A stretch of DNA of 64,000 nucleotides from assembly GCF_014837145.1 (NCBI RefSeq), contig NZ_JACYFS010000003.1:225494-289493 (forward strand), in the 5' to 3' direction. The stretch's first letter is position 1. Every line of letters starts with the position of its first letter. The notes under the pieces are model-generated. The model was given only the letters and a program-made list of their open reading frames with translations, had not been told where the DNA came from and made no database searches. Both the position numbers and the translations under genes were made by a program. Below are positions 8,726 to 17,094 of this stretch, piece after piece. Source of the stretch: Chryseobacterium caseinilyticum. GTDB taxonomy: Bacteria > Bacteroidota > Bacteroidia > Flavobacteriales > Weeksellaceae.

Positions 8726-9778
8726 TTAAAAATTTTGTTTTGTGTCAATCAATTTCCATTGATTGTTTATAAATTGATATACTAAATATTTTCTGTTAAA
8801 ACGATGTATGTTGTTCGCCAAAGATATATCAGAATGGTACGTCGTATAAAGCATTTCAACATTCACTGTTTTTCCGAAATCATTTTTATTAATATTTACT
8901 GATAGTACATTTAACTTTTTTATCGGTTGAGTGATGTTATTTTTATAATAGATAGGAACCTCTTTTTCCGATCCTTGTTTAGATATTTTAATTTTTTTGT
9001 TTTGAAGATTTAGTTTTGAAAAATTGTTTGGAATATTTTCAAATTCAATTCCACTTCCCATTCCATCATAAAGTATTCCCAGAATAAAGTTTTTATTAAT
9101 TTTATTAAAAATTTTTGTTATTGTCTCGGCTGTCCAAAAATCGCTTGACTTATAAAATGGGGTATCATTGCGAGAAAAATTACAAGAATATTCTCTTCCC
9201 GGGATTGTTCCACATTCCAGAAATTCTGACTCCACAACTAAAATCAGATTTTTCTCTTTTAACAAACTTAAATCAATATTTTTTATAATTTCATCTGCTA
9301 ATGAAGTGTAATCTATCGTTTTTCCTTGCTCCCGAAGATGTTTCAATCTTTCCTGTTCTTCTTCGTAAAGTTTTTTACAATCTTCCTTCATGCATCCATT
9401 TTTAAGAGGTTCATCAGATGCATATCCAAAAACCGTAGGACATGCATCATCATTATCTAAAATACCATCTTCGTCCATATCAGGAATAGGACAGCCATGG
9501 TATTCTGATAAACCTTTAATTTCAGGACATTGATCATCTTTATCAATAACACCATCGTTATCGGTATCTTTCCATGGACAGCCTGCATTTTCATTTACTC
9601 CAAAAATTTTCGGACAGCTATCTGAATAAAATAAAACGCCGTCTTTATCTTCATCTGAAAAACATATCTTTTTGCTGAACTCCTTCCTGCATTTTTTAAA
9701 AGCTTCTTTGTCGGAGATTTCCTGTGCATCGGCAAAACAAGCTGAAATCACAATTAAAAAAGATAAAAACTTTTTCAT
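8726..9778 (-). CDS. Secreted thrombospondin type 3 repeat protein (copy 1)
   Basis: 350 residues. A signal peptide ([18 protein letters not shown]) is followed by a Cys-containing linker and three or four Ca-binding TSP3 repeats of the form DxDxDGvxDxxDxCP (residues ~40-125). These are the stiff acidic repeats often placed before OmpA-type domains. The remaining ~210 residues match no family I know and lack an OmpA domain. The first ~40 residues and the whole upstream region are nearly identical to those of the next gene (10188-11168), so the pair arose by tandem duplication and then diverged downstream. Confidence 0.72.
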   Translation of the reverse strand: MKKFLSFLIVISACFADAQEISDKEAFKKCRKEFSKKICFSDEDKDGVLFYSDSCPKIFGVNENAGCPWKDTDNDGVIDKDDQCPEIKGLSEYHGCPIPDMDEDGILDNDDACPTVFGYASDEPLKNGCMKEDCKKLYEEEQERLKHLREQGKTIDYTSLADEIIKNIDLSLLKEKNLILVVESEFLECGTIPGREYSCNFSRNDTPFYKSSDFWTAETITKIFNKINKNFILGILYDGMGSGIEFENIPNNFSKLNLQNKKIKISKQGSEKEVPIYYKNNITQPIKKLNVLSVNINKNDFGKTVNVEMLYTTYHSDISLANNIHRFNRKYLVYQFINNQWKLIDTKQNF

Positions 9779-10113
9779 GAATTAGATCTTGAGATTGTGT
9801 GATAAGCAGATTTGATTCCAGATAATTTCATCGAATGATCAATGGATATTTTCAAGCGAATGATTTTCAGATTCACTTGAGAATTTAATACTATTTGAGA
9901 ATTTTCTAACATTAATGATTATAGACTTTGAGTGCATGATTTTTAATAAAAATCAGTCTACAGCTCAGACTTAGTTTTGTATAAATTTAAAACAAATATG
10001 GAGAAGAGTGGGGAAATATTTCTGATAATCTTTTTAAAAATATCTGAAATTTTAGGAGGAATCAACAGTCGAGTAATTACCATTGGACTTTGCAAATATA
10101 TAAAATAAAAAAT
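9621..10113. repeat. Direct repeat, left copy (5' end plus upstream region of TSP3 gene)
   Basis: About 490 bp nearly identical to 11017-11502. It covers the first ~50 codons of the TSP3-repeat gene and ~335 bp of AT-rich upstream DNA, including the 409-bp gap before the next gene. The gap holds no other gene that I can see. Confidence 0.85.
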
Positions 10114-10187
10114 GAAAAAGTATTATTACTTGATTTTCAACACATTAAACTTTAGCTTTGAGTCATTTTCATGATTTTATATTAATT

Positions 10188-11168
10188 TTAATTTTTCAAT
10201 TCGTTCCAATTTCCATTGCTGTATTCTAATTTTTTAGAAACAGGATACAATCCTCCAGAGTTGGGATTATACGTAATATCTAATACATAAGGGCTCACAA
10301 ATCTTATTTCTATCACAATTGTGACAGCGTTTGCTTTAACTGCTTTTTGGCCTTGAGGAAAAATGTATGATGTACTTCCTGTTGATTTTAATTTAAGATA
10401 ATTATGTAATTCTTCTGATAAAACTGTACTAAAACGGCTATCATATTCTTTAAATGGATACCTAACCATTACGGCAACATTATTTTTCTCAACAAACCTA
10501 TCTAATGTTTTTTTATTCCAGAATTTTATCAGTAAAAAATTATATTCATCTGTATTTCTGCTACTTGTACAAGTAGGAACATAATTTCTGGGATGATAAT
10601 CACATGATGGACCATAATCCAGAAATTTCAGATAAACTAAATTTACCTTTATATTTTTATTTTTCTCAGTAAAATATTTCAACAAATTGCCACTCAGTTT
10701 ACTATAAATGTTCTCAATTGTTGAATTATCTTCTCTGAATTTTTCAAATTTATTTTTTTCATCTTCGTAAAATTGAGTACAATCCAGTTTTCCACCAGGA
10801 CAGCCATTTTTCTCAACTATACCTGGAACATTCGGACATGCATCATCTTTATCCAAAACTCCATCACCATCTATATCCGGCCACGGACAACCATTATTTT
10901 CAAGTGGTCCTGCAACTGAAGGACAGGCATCATCTTTATCCAAAATACCGTCTCCGTCAGAATCCGGCCATTTACATCCATTATTTTTTGCAGTTCCCGA
11001 TTCTTTTGCACAACGGTCTGAATAAAACAAAACACCATCTTTATCTGAAAAACATATCTTTTTGCTGAACTCCTTCCTGCATTTTTTAAAAGCTTCTTTG
11101 TCAGTAATTTTCTGTGCATTGGCAAAACAAGCTGAAATCACAATTAAAAAAGATAAAAACTTTTTCAT
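10188..11168 (-). CDS. Secreted thrombospondin type 3 repeat protein (copy 2)
   Basis: 326 residues and paralogous to the preceding minus-strand gene. The signal peptide and following Cys-rich segment are almost the same. Three TSP3 repeats follow ([40 protein letters not shown], about residues 43-125), each ending in a Gly-Cys-Pro type turn. The C-terminal ~195 residues differ strongly from copy 1 and match no known family. A Ca-stabilised, surface or periplasmic protein is the reasonable inference. Confidence 0.72.
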   Translation of the reverse strand: MKKFLSFLIVISACFANAQKITDKEAFKKCRKEFSKKICFSDKDGVLFYSDRCAKESGTAKNNGCKWPDSDGDGILDKDDACPSVAGPLENNGCPWPDIDGDGVLDKDDACPNVPGIVEKNGCPGGKLDCTQFYEDEKNKFEKFREDNSTIENIYSKLSGNLLKYFTEKNKNIKVNLVYLKFLDYGPSCDYHPRNYVPTCTSSRNTDEYNFLLIKFWNKKTLDRFVEKNNVAVMVRYPFKEYDSRFSTVLSEELHNYLKLKSTGSTSYIFPQGQKAVKANAVTIVIEIRFVSPYVLDITYNPNSGGLYPVSKKLEYSNGNWNELKN

Positions 11169-11502
11169 GAATTAGATCTTGAGATTGTGTAATAAGCAGA
11201 TTTGATTCCCGATAATTTCATCGAATGATCAATGGATATTTTCAAGCGAATGATTTTCAGATTCACTTGAGAATTTAATACTATTTGAGAATTTTCTAAC
11301 ATTAATGAGTATAGACTTTGAGTGTAAGATTTTTTTAATAATCAATTTACAACTCAGACTTAGTTTTGTATAAATTTAAAACAAATATGGAGAAGAGTGG
11401 GGAAAATTTTCTGATAATCTTTTTAAAAATATCTGAAATTTTAGGAGGAATCAACAGTCGAGTAATTACCATTGGACTCTGCAAATATATAAAATAAAAA
11501 AT
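11017..11502. repeat. Direct repeat, right copy (5' end plus upstream region of TSP3 gene)
   Basis: Near-identical partner of 9621-10113, differing by scattered substitutions and a few short indels, the longest six bases within the coding part. It ends where the rpiB terminator begins. The 11169-11541 gap holds only this upstream region and that terminator. Confidence 0.85.
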
Positions 11503-11536
11503 AAATAAGGCTTGCAAACTGAATTACAAGCCTTTA
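11500..11536 (-). terminator. Terminator downstream of rpiB
   Basis: An 8-bp perfect stem AAGGCTTG/CAAGCCTT (11507-11514 and 11527-11534) with a 12-base loop. On the minus strand it is followed by a T-rich tract, five bases after the rpiB stop. Confidence 0.7.
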
Positions 11537-11541
11537 TATTT

Positions 11542-11976
11542 TTAGCAGACTGCAATTTTATCTACCCTGTTCTGGTGTCTTCCACCTTCAAAAGGCGTAT
11601 TAAGAAACTTATTTGCAATTTCTATCGCCACTTCTTTTGCAATAAATCTCGCAGGAATCGAAATCATATTCGCATCGTTGTGCTGTCTAGCCAGCTCAGC
11701 AATTTCGGGCATCCAGCACAGTGCACATCTGATTTTCTGATGTTTGTTGGCTGTAATCTGCACACCATTTCCACTTCCGCAGATCAAAATTCCCAATTCG
11801 TTTTCTCCGTTTTCAACTGATGTTGCTGCGGGATGTACAAAATCCGGATAATCCACAGAATCTGTAGAAAAAGTCCCGAAATCCTGAACTTCAAACTGCT
11901 CTTCGAGATGTTTTTTCAGAATTTCCTTGTACTCAAAACCGGCGTGGTCTCCGGCAATTGCAATTTTTCTTTTCAT
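11542..11976 (-). CDS. rpiB: Ribose-5-phosphate isomerase B
   Basis: Interconverts ribose 5-phosphate and ribulose 5-phosphate in the non-oxidative pentose phosphate pathway (cytoplasmic). The 144 residues show the RpiB/LacA fold motifs: IAGDHAGFEYK near the start, DYPDFVHPAA, the GSGNGVQITANK phosphate-binding loop (~68-79), RCALCW with the active-site Cys region, and NDANMISIPARFI. The length is standard. No sugar-kinase or allose genes are adjacent, so a housekeeping role is likely. Confidence 0.93.
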   Translation of the reverse strand: MKRKIAIAGDHAGFEYKEILKKHLEEQFEVQDFGTFSTDSVDYPDFVHPAATSVENGENELGILICGSGNGVQITANKHQKIRCALCWMPEIAELARQHNDANMISIPARFIAKEVAIEIANKFLNTPFEGGRHQNRVDKIAVC

Positions 11977-12012
11977 TTTACTTTTATATTAGATTTTAAA
12001 TTTATTTTTAGT

Positions 12013-13632
12013 TTATAAACCTCTTAAATCACTGCCTTTTAAAGAATTAACTTTATATGAGAAATTTATTTTCTGAGTTTCATTAGCATTTAAAGATACA
12101 TTCCAGGTCAGAATTCCTGTTTTTTCATCGTATTCTGCATTCCCTTTATCTACCATCGTAATAATAATCTGCTTATCTGTGGTGATTGGAATCTGGTCTT
12201 TCAGTTTAATTTTTATCTTTTCACTTTTGTTGTTTCTCACCGTAATTTCAAACGCAAACTGCTGTTCTTTATTCGTCGAAGAAATGCTTTTTGTGAACGT
12301 TTTATCTTTCACCGGCTGTCTTTTAATGCTGATTCTCCGGTCTTCACCTAAGGTCAGAATCATTTTACTGTCGGTAGTTTCCGGGTTGATGACGGTTTTG
12401 CCAACATTCGTGTCTTCGAAAACAATATTTGCTTCGGCAGGAATCAAATTATACTTGTCTAAATTTTCAATTTCAGCAACTAAAAATGCAGAATTGGAAT
12501 ATTTTGGCACCGCAGAATAAATAAAGTTTGCAGCGATATCTGTGGAATTTAAATTAATGCTGTTATCTTTGTTATTCGATAAAATAGTGAATTTATCTTC
12601 CAGCTCGTAGCTTAAATTCAACTGATTTTGAGAAACTACATTTCTCGGTCCGGTTACAACCATTTCAGAAATTTCGGACACCGAAGCGGAGGAATTTCCT
12701 CTGATAGAAACTCCGGGAACTTTTCCCTGCAACATGGCAGCTACATTTGTTCTATCTTCCTGAGGCTGATAGTACAGCTGCCAAATCCCAAGCTCAGGCA
12801 TCACTCTGCGCTGGTTAGGATTTCCTGAAATTAAATTCAATTTCACATTTTTCCAGTCCAAACCTGAGTTTTGGCGGATCATCGCCTTATATCCTAAATT
12901 TATTTTTCCTCCCAAACCATTGGCAATAACGTCATAATAAGGTCTCCAGGAAGCATTATAAACGTTGTACTTTATCTCCATATTCACATTTTCACTGGCT
13001 TCGGAAGAAACCTGAAGAATGAGTTTTCCTTTTGGGTAATTTTCTCTTTCCTGACTATTAAGATTAAATTTCTTCTGCAGGGTGGACAGTTTCTCAAGCC
13101 ACTTGTTACTGATTTCCTGATTATTTTCAAGTTCTTTACCCAACTCCAATCTTTTCTTCTGATTGTATTTCAACAATTTTGAAACTTCAGAAGCATAAGA
13201 GGTAGAACCTGAATTAATGGTTTGATTGATATCTAAAATTTCAAGGCTTTTTGTAAGAGCGTTTCTTTGTAGATTTAAATTACTAATTTGCTTCCTAACC
13301 AGATCAATACTGTCTAAAACAACCTTATGCTGCGGATTTTTTTTATCTAAAGCAACAGCATACATCTCTTCATCATTAGAAAAACGGTAGGTGAGAATCG
13401 AGATTTTATTTTTACTTCCCAGTTTAATCGAATTCTGATCAATGTTTTCAGCAATATTGGTGATGATAATCTCCGAACTACCTTTCGGGATTTTAAAAGA
13501 AGTCGTCGAAAAAAGCTCTCCAGACTGTTCATATACTGTCGCGGTTTTCAGCTCAGCTTCAGCAAAGACAGGCTTCTGACAGTAAACCGAAATAGAAAAT
13601 AATGAAAGACCAAACAGATAAAATTTATTCAT
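12013..13632 (-). CDS. DUF4139 / MuiA-like protein with SusC-type plug motif
   Basis: About 539 residues. An N-terminal signal peptide (FYLFGLSLFSISVYC) precedes a beta domain with SFKIPKGSSEIIITNIAENID, typical of mucoidy-inhibitor MuiA (DUF4140). A coiled-coil central part follows, then the DUF4139 beta domain (WRPYYDV to the end). Around residue 295 lies an inserted segment, AAMLQGKVPGVSIRGNSSAS, that closely resembles the plug of SusC/RagA TonB-dependent receptors. I start at the ATG, one codon after a GTG. MuiA proteins are poorly characterised envelope proteins, and the plug-like insert hints at an outer-membrane context. Confidence 0.83.
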   Translation of the reverse strand: MNKFYLFGLSLFSISVYCQKPVFAEAELKTATVYEQSGELFSTTSFKIPKGSSEIIITNIAENIDQNSIKLGSKNKISILTYRFSNDEEMYAVALDKKNPQHKVVLDSIDLVRKQISNLNLQRNALTKSLEILDINQTINSGSTSYASEVSKLLKYNQKKRLELGKELENNQEISNKWLEKLSTLQKKFNLNSQERENYPKGKLILQVSSEASENVNMEIKYNVYNASWRPYYDVIANGLGGKINLGYKAMIRQNSGLDWKNVKLNLISGNPNQRRVMPELGIWQLYYQPQEDRTNVAAMLQGKVPGVSIRGNSSASVSEISEMVVTGPRNVVSQNQLNLSYELEDKFTILSNNKDNSINLNSTDIAANFIYSAVPKYSNSAFLVAEIENLDKYNLIPAEANIVFEDTNVGKTVINPETTDSKMILTLGEDRRISIKRQPVKDKTFTKSISSTNKEQQFAFEITVRNNKSEKIKIKLKDQIPITTDKQIIITMVDKGNAEYDEKTGILTWNVSLNANETQKINFSYKVNSLKGSDLRGL

Positions 13633-13635
13633 CAC

Positions 13636-14332
13636 ATCAGTTTTTTTGAATGTTCAAATTTAAGTATTAAATCTCAATTGTTAGTTTCCCGTCGAATGAG
13701 TGTTAGCATCATTGTGAATAACTGTGGAAAACTATGTTGAAATTAAACTTTTTTTCTCACCAAAAATTAACTAATGAAAGTTGCCTCCAAATATTCGGGC
13801 ACAAATTTTCAAAAACTTTCCTCAGACATTTCTGAAGTTTCTCCATAAACCGGTTATTCATAAACGGTATCGTGGAAAAGTTATCCATATTTGTTGGTAA
13901 GTATCAGAAAAATCAGATCTACAGCGTTTTACTTTGTGAATTAAATATGAATTAAACTAAAACTGCGTGTTATGAAGTATTTGCTTTAAAGTTATCCCCT
14001 AAACTCACAACACTCAACAACAGTATTCATTCTTTCTTTATTAAAAAAAAGAAATTAGTGTTGATTAGTGAATGGGGGATTGTGCGGAAAATTTTGAAAA
14101 CTTTTAAAAGTTTAGATTTTTTGCGAGACTTTAAAATCTTACATTTGTGAAACAGAAATTTAAAAAAAGCAAGTGATGCCGACCTGAGTTTGAATGATCC
14201 ATCCGTGCTGATGGAAACGGCCATTTGCGAAAAATTAAGTCTGAATAAGTCATTTCGGGATTTGGTTTCTTGCGGAAACTAAATGTGGAATAGCGATTGC
14301 TCACGACTTTGGAAAAATATTAAATATACAAT
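13636..14332. other. Candidate replication origin region (oriC)
   Basis: A ~700-bp gap between divergent genes that holds no convincing gene. On the minus strand it has an exact TTATNCACA box (13713-13721) and a TTTTCCACA box (13723-13731), ten bases apart. One-mismatch DnaA-box-like 9-mers lie at 13854-13862, 13871-13879, 13881-13889 and 13935-13943. AT-rich stretches suitable for unwinding lie at 13736-13780 and 14030-14070. Two parS sites lie within 5.5 kb, and all genes to the left run away from it. This is inference from motifs, since skew was not computed. Confidence 0.45.
14121..14147 (+). promoter_or_regulatory. Possible Bacteroidetes-type promoter for pgk
   Basis: TACATTTG (14140-14147) fits the Bacteroidetes -7 consensus TAnnTTTG, with a TTG 16 bases upstream (14121-14123). 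The spacing is slightly short, and the implied leader to pgk is about 180 bases. Confidence 0.35.
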
Positions 14333-15523
14333 ATGAAAACAATCAAAGATTTCGATTTTAAAGACAAAAAAGCTCTGGTAAGAGTAGATTTTAATGTTCC
14401 ACAGGATGACCAGCTGAAGGTGACCGATAACACAAGAATTGTTGCTGTAAAACCTACAGTTGATAAGATTTTGAATGATGGAGGTTCTGTAATTTTAATG
14501 GCTCACTTAGGCAGACCAAAGGGAGAAGTTAAAGATGAGTTTTCTTTGAAACATATTGTTGATGAAGTTTCAGAAGTTCTTGGCAAAGAAGTAAAATTCG
14601 TGGAAGAATGTGTTGGAGAAAAGGCTGAACAGGCTGCTTCTGAACTGAAAGCCGGAGAAATTCTTTTACTGGAAAATTTACGGTTTCACAGTGAAGAAGA
14701 GAAAGGTGATGAGGCGTTTGCTGAAAAGCTTTCTAAATTAGGAGATGCTTATGTGAATGATGCCTTCGGTACAGCGCACAGAGCTCATGCTTCTACAGCT
14801 GTGATTGCCAAATTTTTTGAATCAACTAAATTTTTCGGTTTACTGATGGCTGATGAGCTTAAGGCAATCGATAAGGTTTTAAAAAGCGGAGAAAAGCCAG
14901 TTACAGCGATACTTGGAGGCTCTAAAGTTTCAACTAAAATTACCATTATAGAAAATATTTTGCCTGCAGTTGATAATTTAATCATTGGTGGTGGAATGGC
15001 ATTTACATTTATTAAAGCACTTGGTGGCAAAATTGGAACTTCACTGGTTGAAGAAGATAAACTGTCCCTTGCACTTGAAATTATAGGCAAAGCGAAAGAA
15101 CATAATGTAAAAGTTTATCTTCCTTCAGATACCGTAATTGCTGAAAGTTTCAGTAATGATGCTGATACACAGGAAGTAAATATTTATGAAATTCCTGAAG
15201 GATGGATGGGATTGGATGCCGGTCCGAAATCAAGAGATCAGTTCAATGATGTGTTACTGAATTCAAAAACGATTCTTTGGAATGGTCCAATCGGAGTTTT
15301 TGAAATGTCAAATTTCTCTGCGGGAACTGTTGCTTTGGGAGACAGTATTGCAGAAGCTACGAAATTGGGAGCTTTTTCATTAGTTGGGGGAGGAGACAGT
15401 GTTGCTTTCGTTAAACAGTTCGGTTATGGCGAAAAAGTAAGTTATGTTTCTACCGGAGGTGGAGCTATGCTTGAAAGTCTGGAAGGTCTGGAACTTCCCG
15501 GAGTTGCGGCAATAAATAAGTAA
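14333..15523 (+). CDS. pgk: Phosphoglycerate kinase
   Basis: Glycolytic enzyme transferring the acyl phosphate of 1,3-bisphosphoglycerate to ADP. The full-length 396-residue protein has [13 protein letters not shown] at the N-terminus, the substrate-binding HLGRPKG, and the hinge and nucleotide site around GGSKVSTKI and [10 protein letters not shown]. The C-terminal [11 protein letters not shown] and the GGGDSV/STGGGA nucleotide loops complete it. It is monocistronic, with its own strong terminator, and lies on the right side of the candidate origin. Confidence 0.97.
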   Translation: MKTIKDFDFKDKKALVRVDFNVPQDDQLKVTDNTRIVAVKPTVDKILNDGGSVILMAHLGRPKGEVKDEFSLKHIVDEVSEVLGKEVKFVEECVGEKAEQAASELKAGEILLLENLRFHSEEEKGDEAFAEKLSKLGDAYVNDAFGTAHRAHASTAVIAKFFESTKFFGLLMADELKAIDKVLKSGEKPVTAILGGSKVSTKITIIENILPAVDNLIIGGGMAFTFIKALGGKIGTSLVEEDKLSLALEIIGKAKEHNVKVYLPSDTVIAESFSNDADTQEVNIYEIPEGWMGLDAGPKSRDQFNDVLLNSKTILWNGPIGVFEMSNFSAGTVALGDSIAEATKLGAFSLVGGGDSVAFVKQFGYGEKVSYVSTGGGAMLESLEGLELPGVAAINK

Positions 15524-15546
15524 GAATTTATTTTTTGGAAATATTC

Positions 15547-15577
15547 GGTCTGGCAGATTTTCTGCCGGACCTTTTTT
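15547..15577 (+). terminator. Rho-independent terminator of pgk
   Basis: An 11-bp stem GGTCTGGCAGA/TCTGCCGGACC (15547-15557, 15561-15571) with one G-T pair, a three-base loop and six T directly after, 24 bases beyond the pgk stop. Confidence 0.85.
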
Positions 15578-16172
15578 GTACAAAAGTGCGAAATTGATTT
15601 TTCTTGAAATTCCACAAAAAATGACTTTCAGAGATATGTCTATTTTCTTAAAAGTCAAAATCCGCGACTTGTAATATCGGATTTAAAATTAAGGCTGGAA
15701 AAGGCTGGTTTCTGTTGAAATTTATCTTTTGAAGATTGATTTTCTGACACAAAAAGTGGTTTTATGTTTCTTTTGTCATTCTTGCTTTTCGTATTGTATT
15801 CGATCTATATTTTTTATCTCTCAGGTGACTTTTTATAATTCTCAAAAATTGTAATCTAGAAATGTGTAAAGTTATTTTTTCTATTTATTTTTTTTGCATT
15901 GAATATTCAGTTTTTGAAAATGAACAAAGTGAAAGATAATTATAGAAAAGATAAAAATTTCTTCCTGTTTCGGATTTGTATTTTAGATTATGTTTTCGAA
16001 AAAATGAAGTTAGAGATGAAATTGAATTTTGAATATGAAAAATTTTTATCGATTTATGTGTTTGGTAGAATAGGATGAAAATAAAAAACTCAGAAGATTT
16101 TTCTGAGTTTTTGTCTTTTTTGTGATAAAATGCTGAAAATTGACTTTCAGAAATAGCTTAAAAATCGAATTT
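15578..16172. other. AT-rich intergenic stretch without a recognised gene
   Basis: About 590 bp between converging pgk and the methyltransferase gene. Both strands carry frequent stops, and no ORF with protein-like composition is visible. The only structure I can support is the terminator hairpin at 16084-16112. Confidence 0.5.
16084..16112 (-). terminator. Terminator downstream of the methyltransferase gene
   Basis: A perfect 10-bp stem AAAAACTCAG/CTGAGTTTTT with a nine-base loop. It is symmetrical enough to work on either strand, but on the minus strand it is the first hairpin after the 16173 stop. Confidence 0.65.
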
Positions 16173-16994
16173 CTACTTTTTTTCGATAATGTATATCAAA
16201 CTTGAAAATTCGTTCGAAAAAAGAGCCTTTATGTTAGAAATTGTTCCAAAGATCGTTGCTTTAAGCCAAAAAAGTGGTGATTTTTTATATTTTTCGCTTA
16301 ACATCGAGATGTAATATGAATCTAAGATCAGTGGTTTAATTTTTCTCATTTTCCAGTTTGGTTTTTTAGAAATCAAATTTTCCATTCCATTTTTAGAAAA
16401 GTGATATATGTGTCTGGGCACATCGTATGCTGCCCAGTATTCTTTATAATGTTTAGCATCAAAAGAAGTAGGGTTGGGAACAGCAATAATCAGCAGACCT
16501 TTTTCCTTTAATTTTCTGTTAAATATTTCAAGCATTTCATCTTGATTTTCCACATGCTCGAAAACATGCCAAAGTGTTATTGCATCCAGACTTTGATCTT
16601 CGATCGTATTAAGATTATCTAAAATTTCCGCCTTTGATATCTTTTGACGTGCAGCATTCCTTGCGTCAGAGTCAGGTTCAAATCCAAAAGTTATAAAGTC
16701 ATTTTCAATATATTTTACAAATTCACCAGCTCCGCAACCGTAATCAAGAACTTTTGAGCCTTTCTTAATTCGGTCTAAAAGGATCGTCTTTTTATATTGT
16801 AGATTGAATGACTGTAGAAATTTATAAAGTTTCTCCTTTAAACTTCCAGAATCCTGATGATGCGAAATATAATCTTCACTTTCATAATACTTCGAAATAT
16901 TGGATGGAATAGGGGAGGTTTTAAAAACTCCCATAGTATCGGTTTCTACAATTTCAAATATTTCCTGAGATAGAAAATGATCTTTAATTTTCAT
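16173..16994 (-). CDS. Class I SAM-dependent methyltransferase
   Basis: 273 residues. The SAM-binding motif I is VLDYGCGAGEFVKYI (residues ~88-102), with an acidic post-motif region (GFEPDSDARNAA) and LDAITLWHVFEHVENQ as motif IV. This is the methyltransferase-11/23 type common in Bacteroidetes cell-envelope and lipid modification, and the substrate is unknown. The C-terminus contains a hydrophobic stretch. It lies downstream of mnmG, separated by a parS site, and may be read through from mnmG. Confidence 0.85.
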   Translation of the reverse strand: MKIKDHFLSQEIFEIVETDTMGVFKTSPIPSNISKYYESEDYISHHQDSGSLKEKLYKFLQSFNLQYKKTILLDRIKKGSKVLDYGCGAGEFVKYIENDFITFGFEPDSDARNAARQKISKAEILDNLNTIEDQSLDAITLWHVFEHVENQDEMLEIFNRKLKEKGLLIIAVPNPTSFDAKHYKEYWAAYDVPRHIYHFSKNGMENLISKKPNWKMRKIKPLILDSYYISMLSEKYKKSPLFWLKATIFGTISNIKALFSNEFSSLIYIIEKK

Positions 16995-17070
16995 TTTGAT
17001 TATTCTATTTTAAAAATAAAGGTATTCAGAAAAGTGTTTTAAGCCTCTAAATACCCTTGTTTATTTTAAA

Positions 17071-17086
17071 TGTTTCACGTGAAACA
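17071..17086. promoter_or_regulatory. parS: parS centromere-like site (ParB/Spo0J box) 1
   Basis: The exact 16-bp palindrome TGTTTCACGTGAAACA is the canonical chromosomal ParB-binding site. It sits in the short gap between mnmG and the methyltransferase gene, nine bases past the mnmG stop. A second identical copy lies at 19005-19020. A chance double occurrence of a perfect 16-mer is negligible. Confidence 0.85.
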
Positions 17087-17094
17087 TATCTAAT

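Noticed and set aside
14027-14224. 65-codon minus-strand frame upstream of pgk
   Set aside because: Composition is Lys/Phe-rich and random-like, and it overlaps the DnaA-box/promoter region; no family resemblance.
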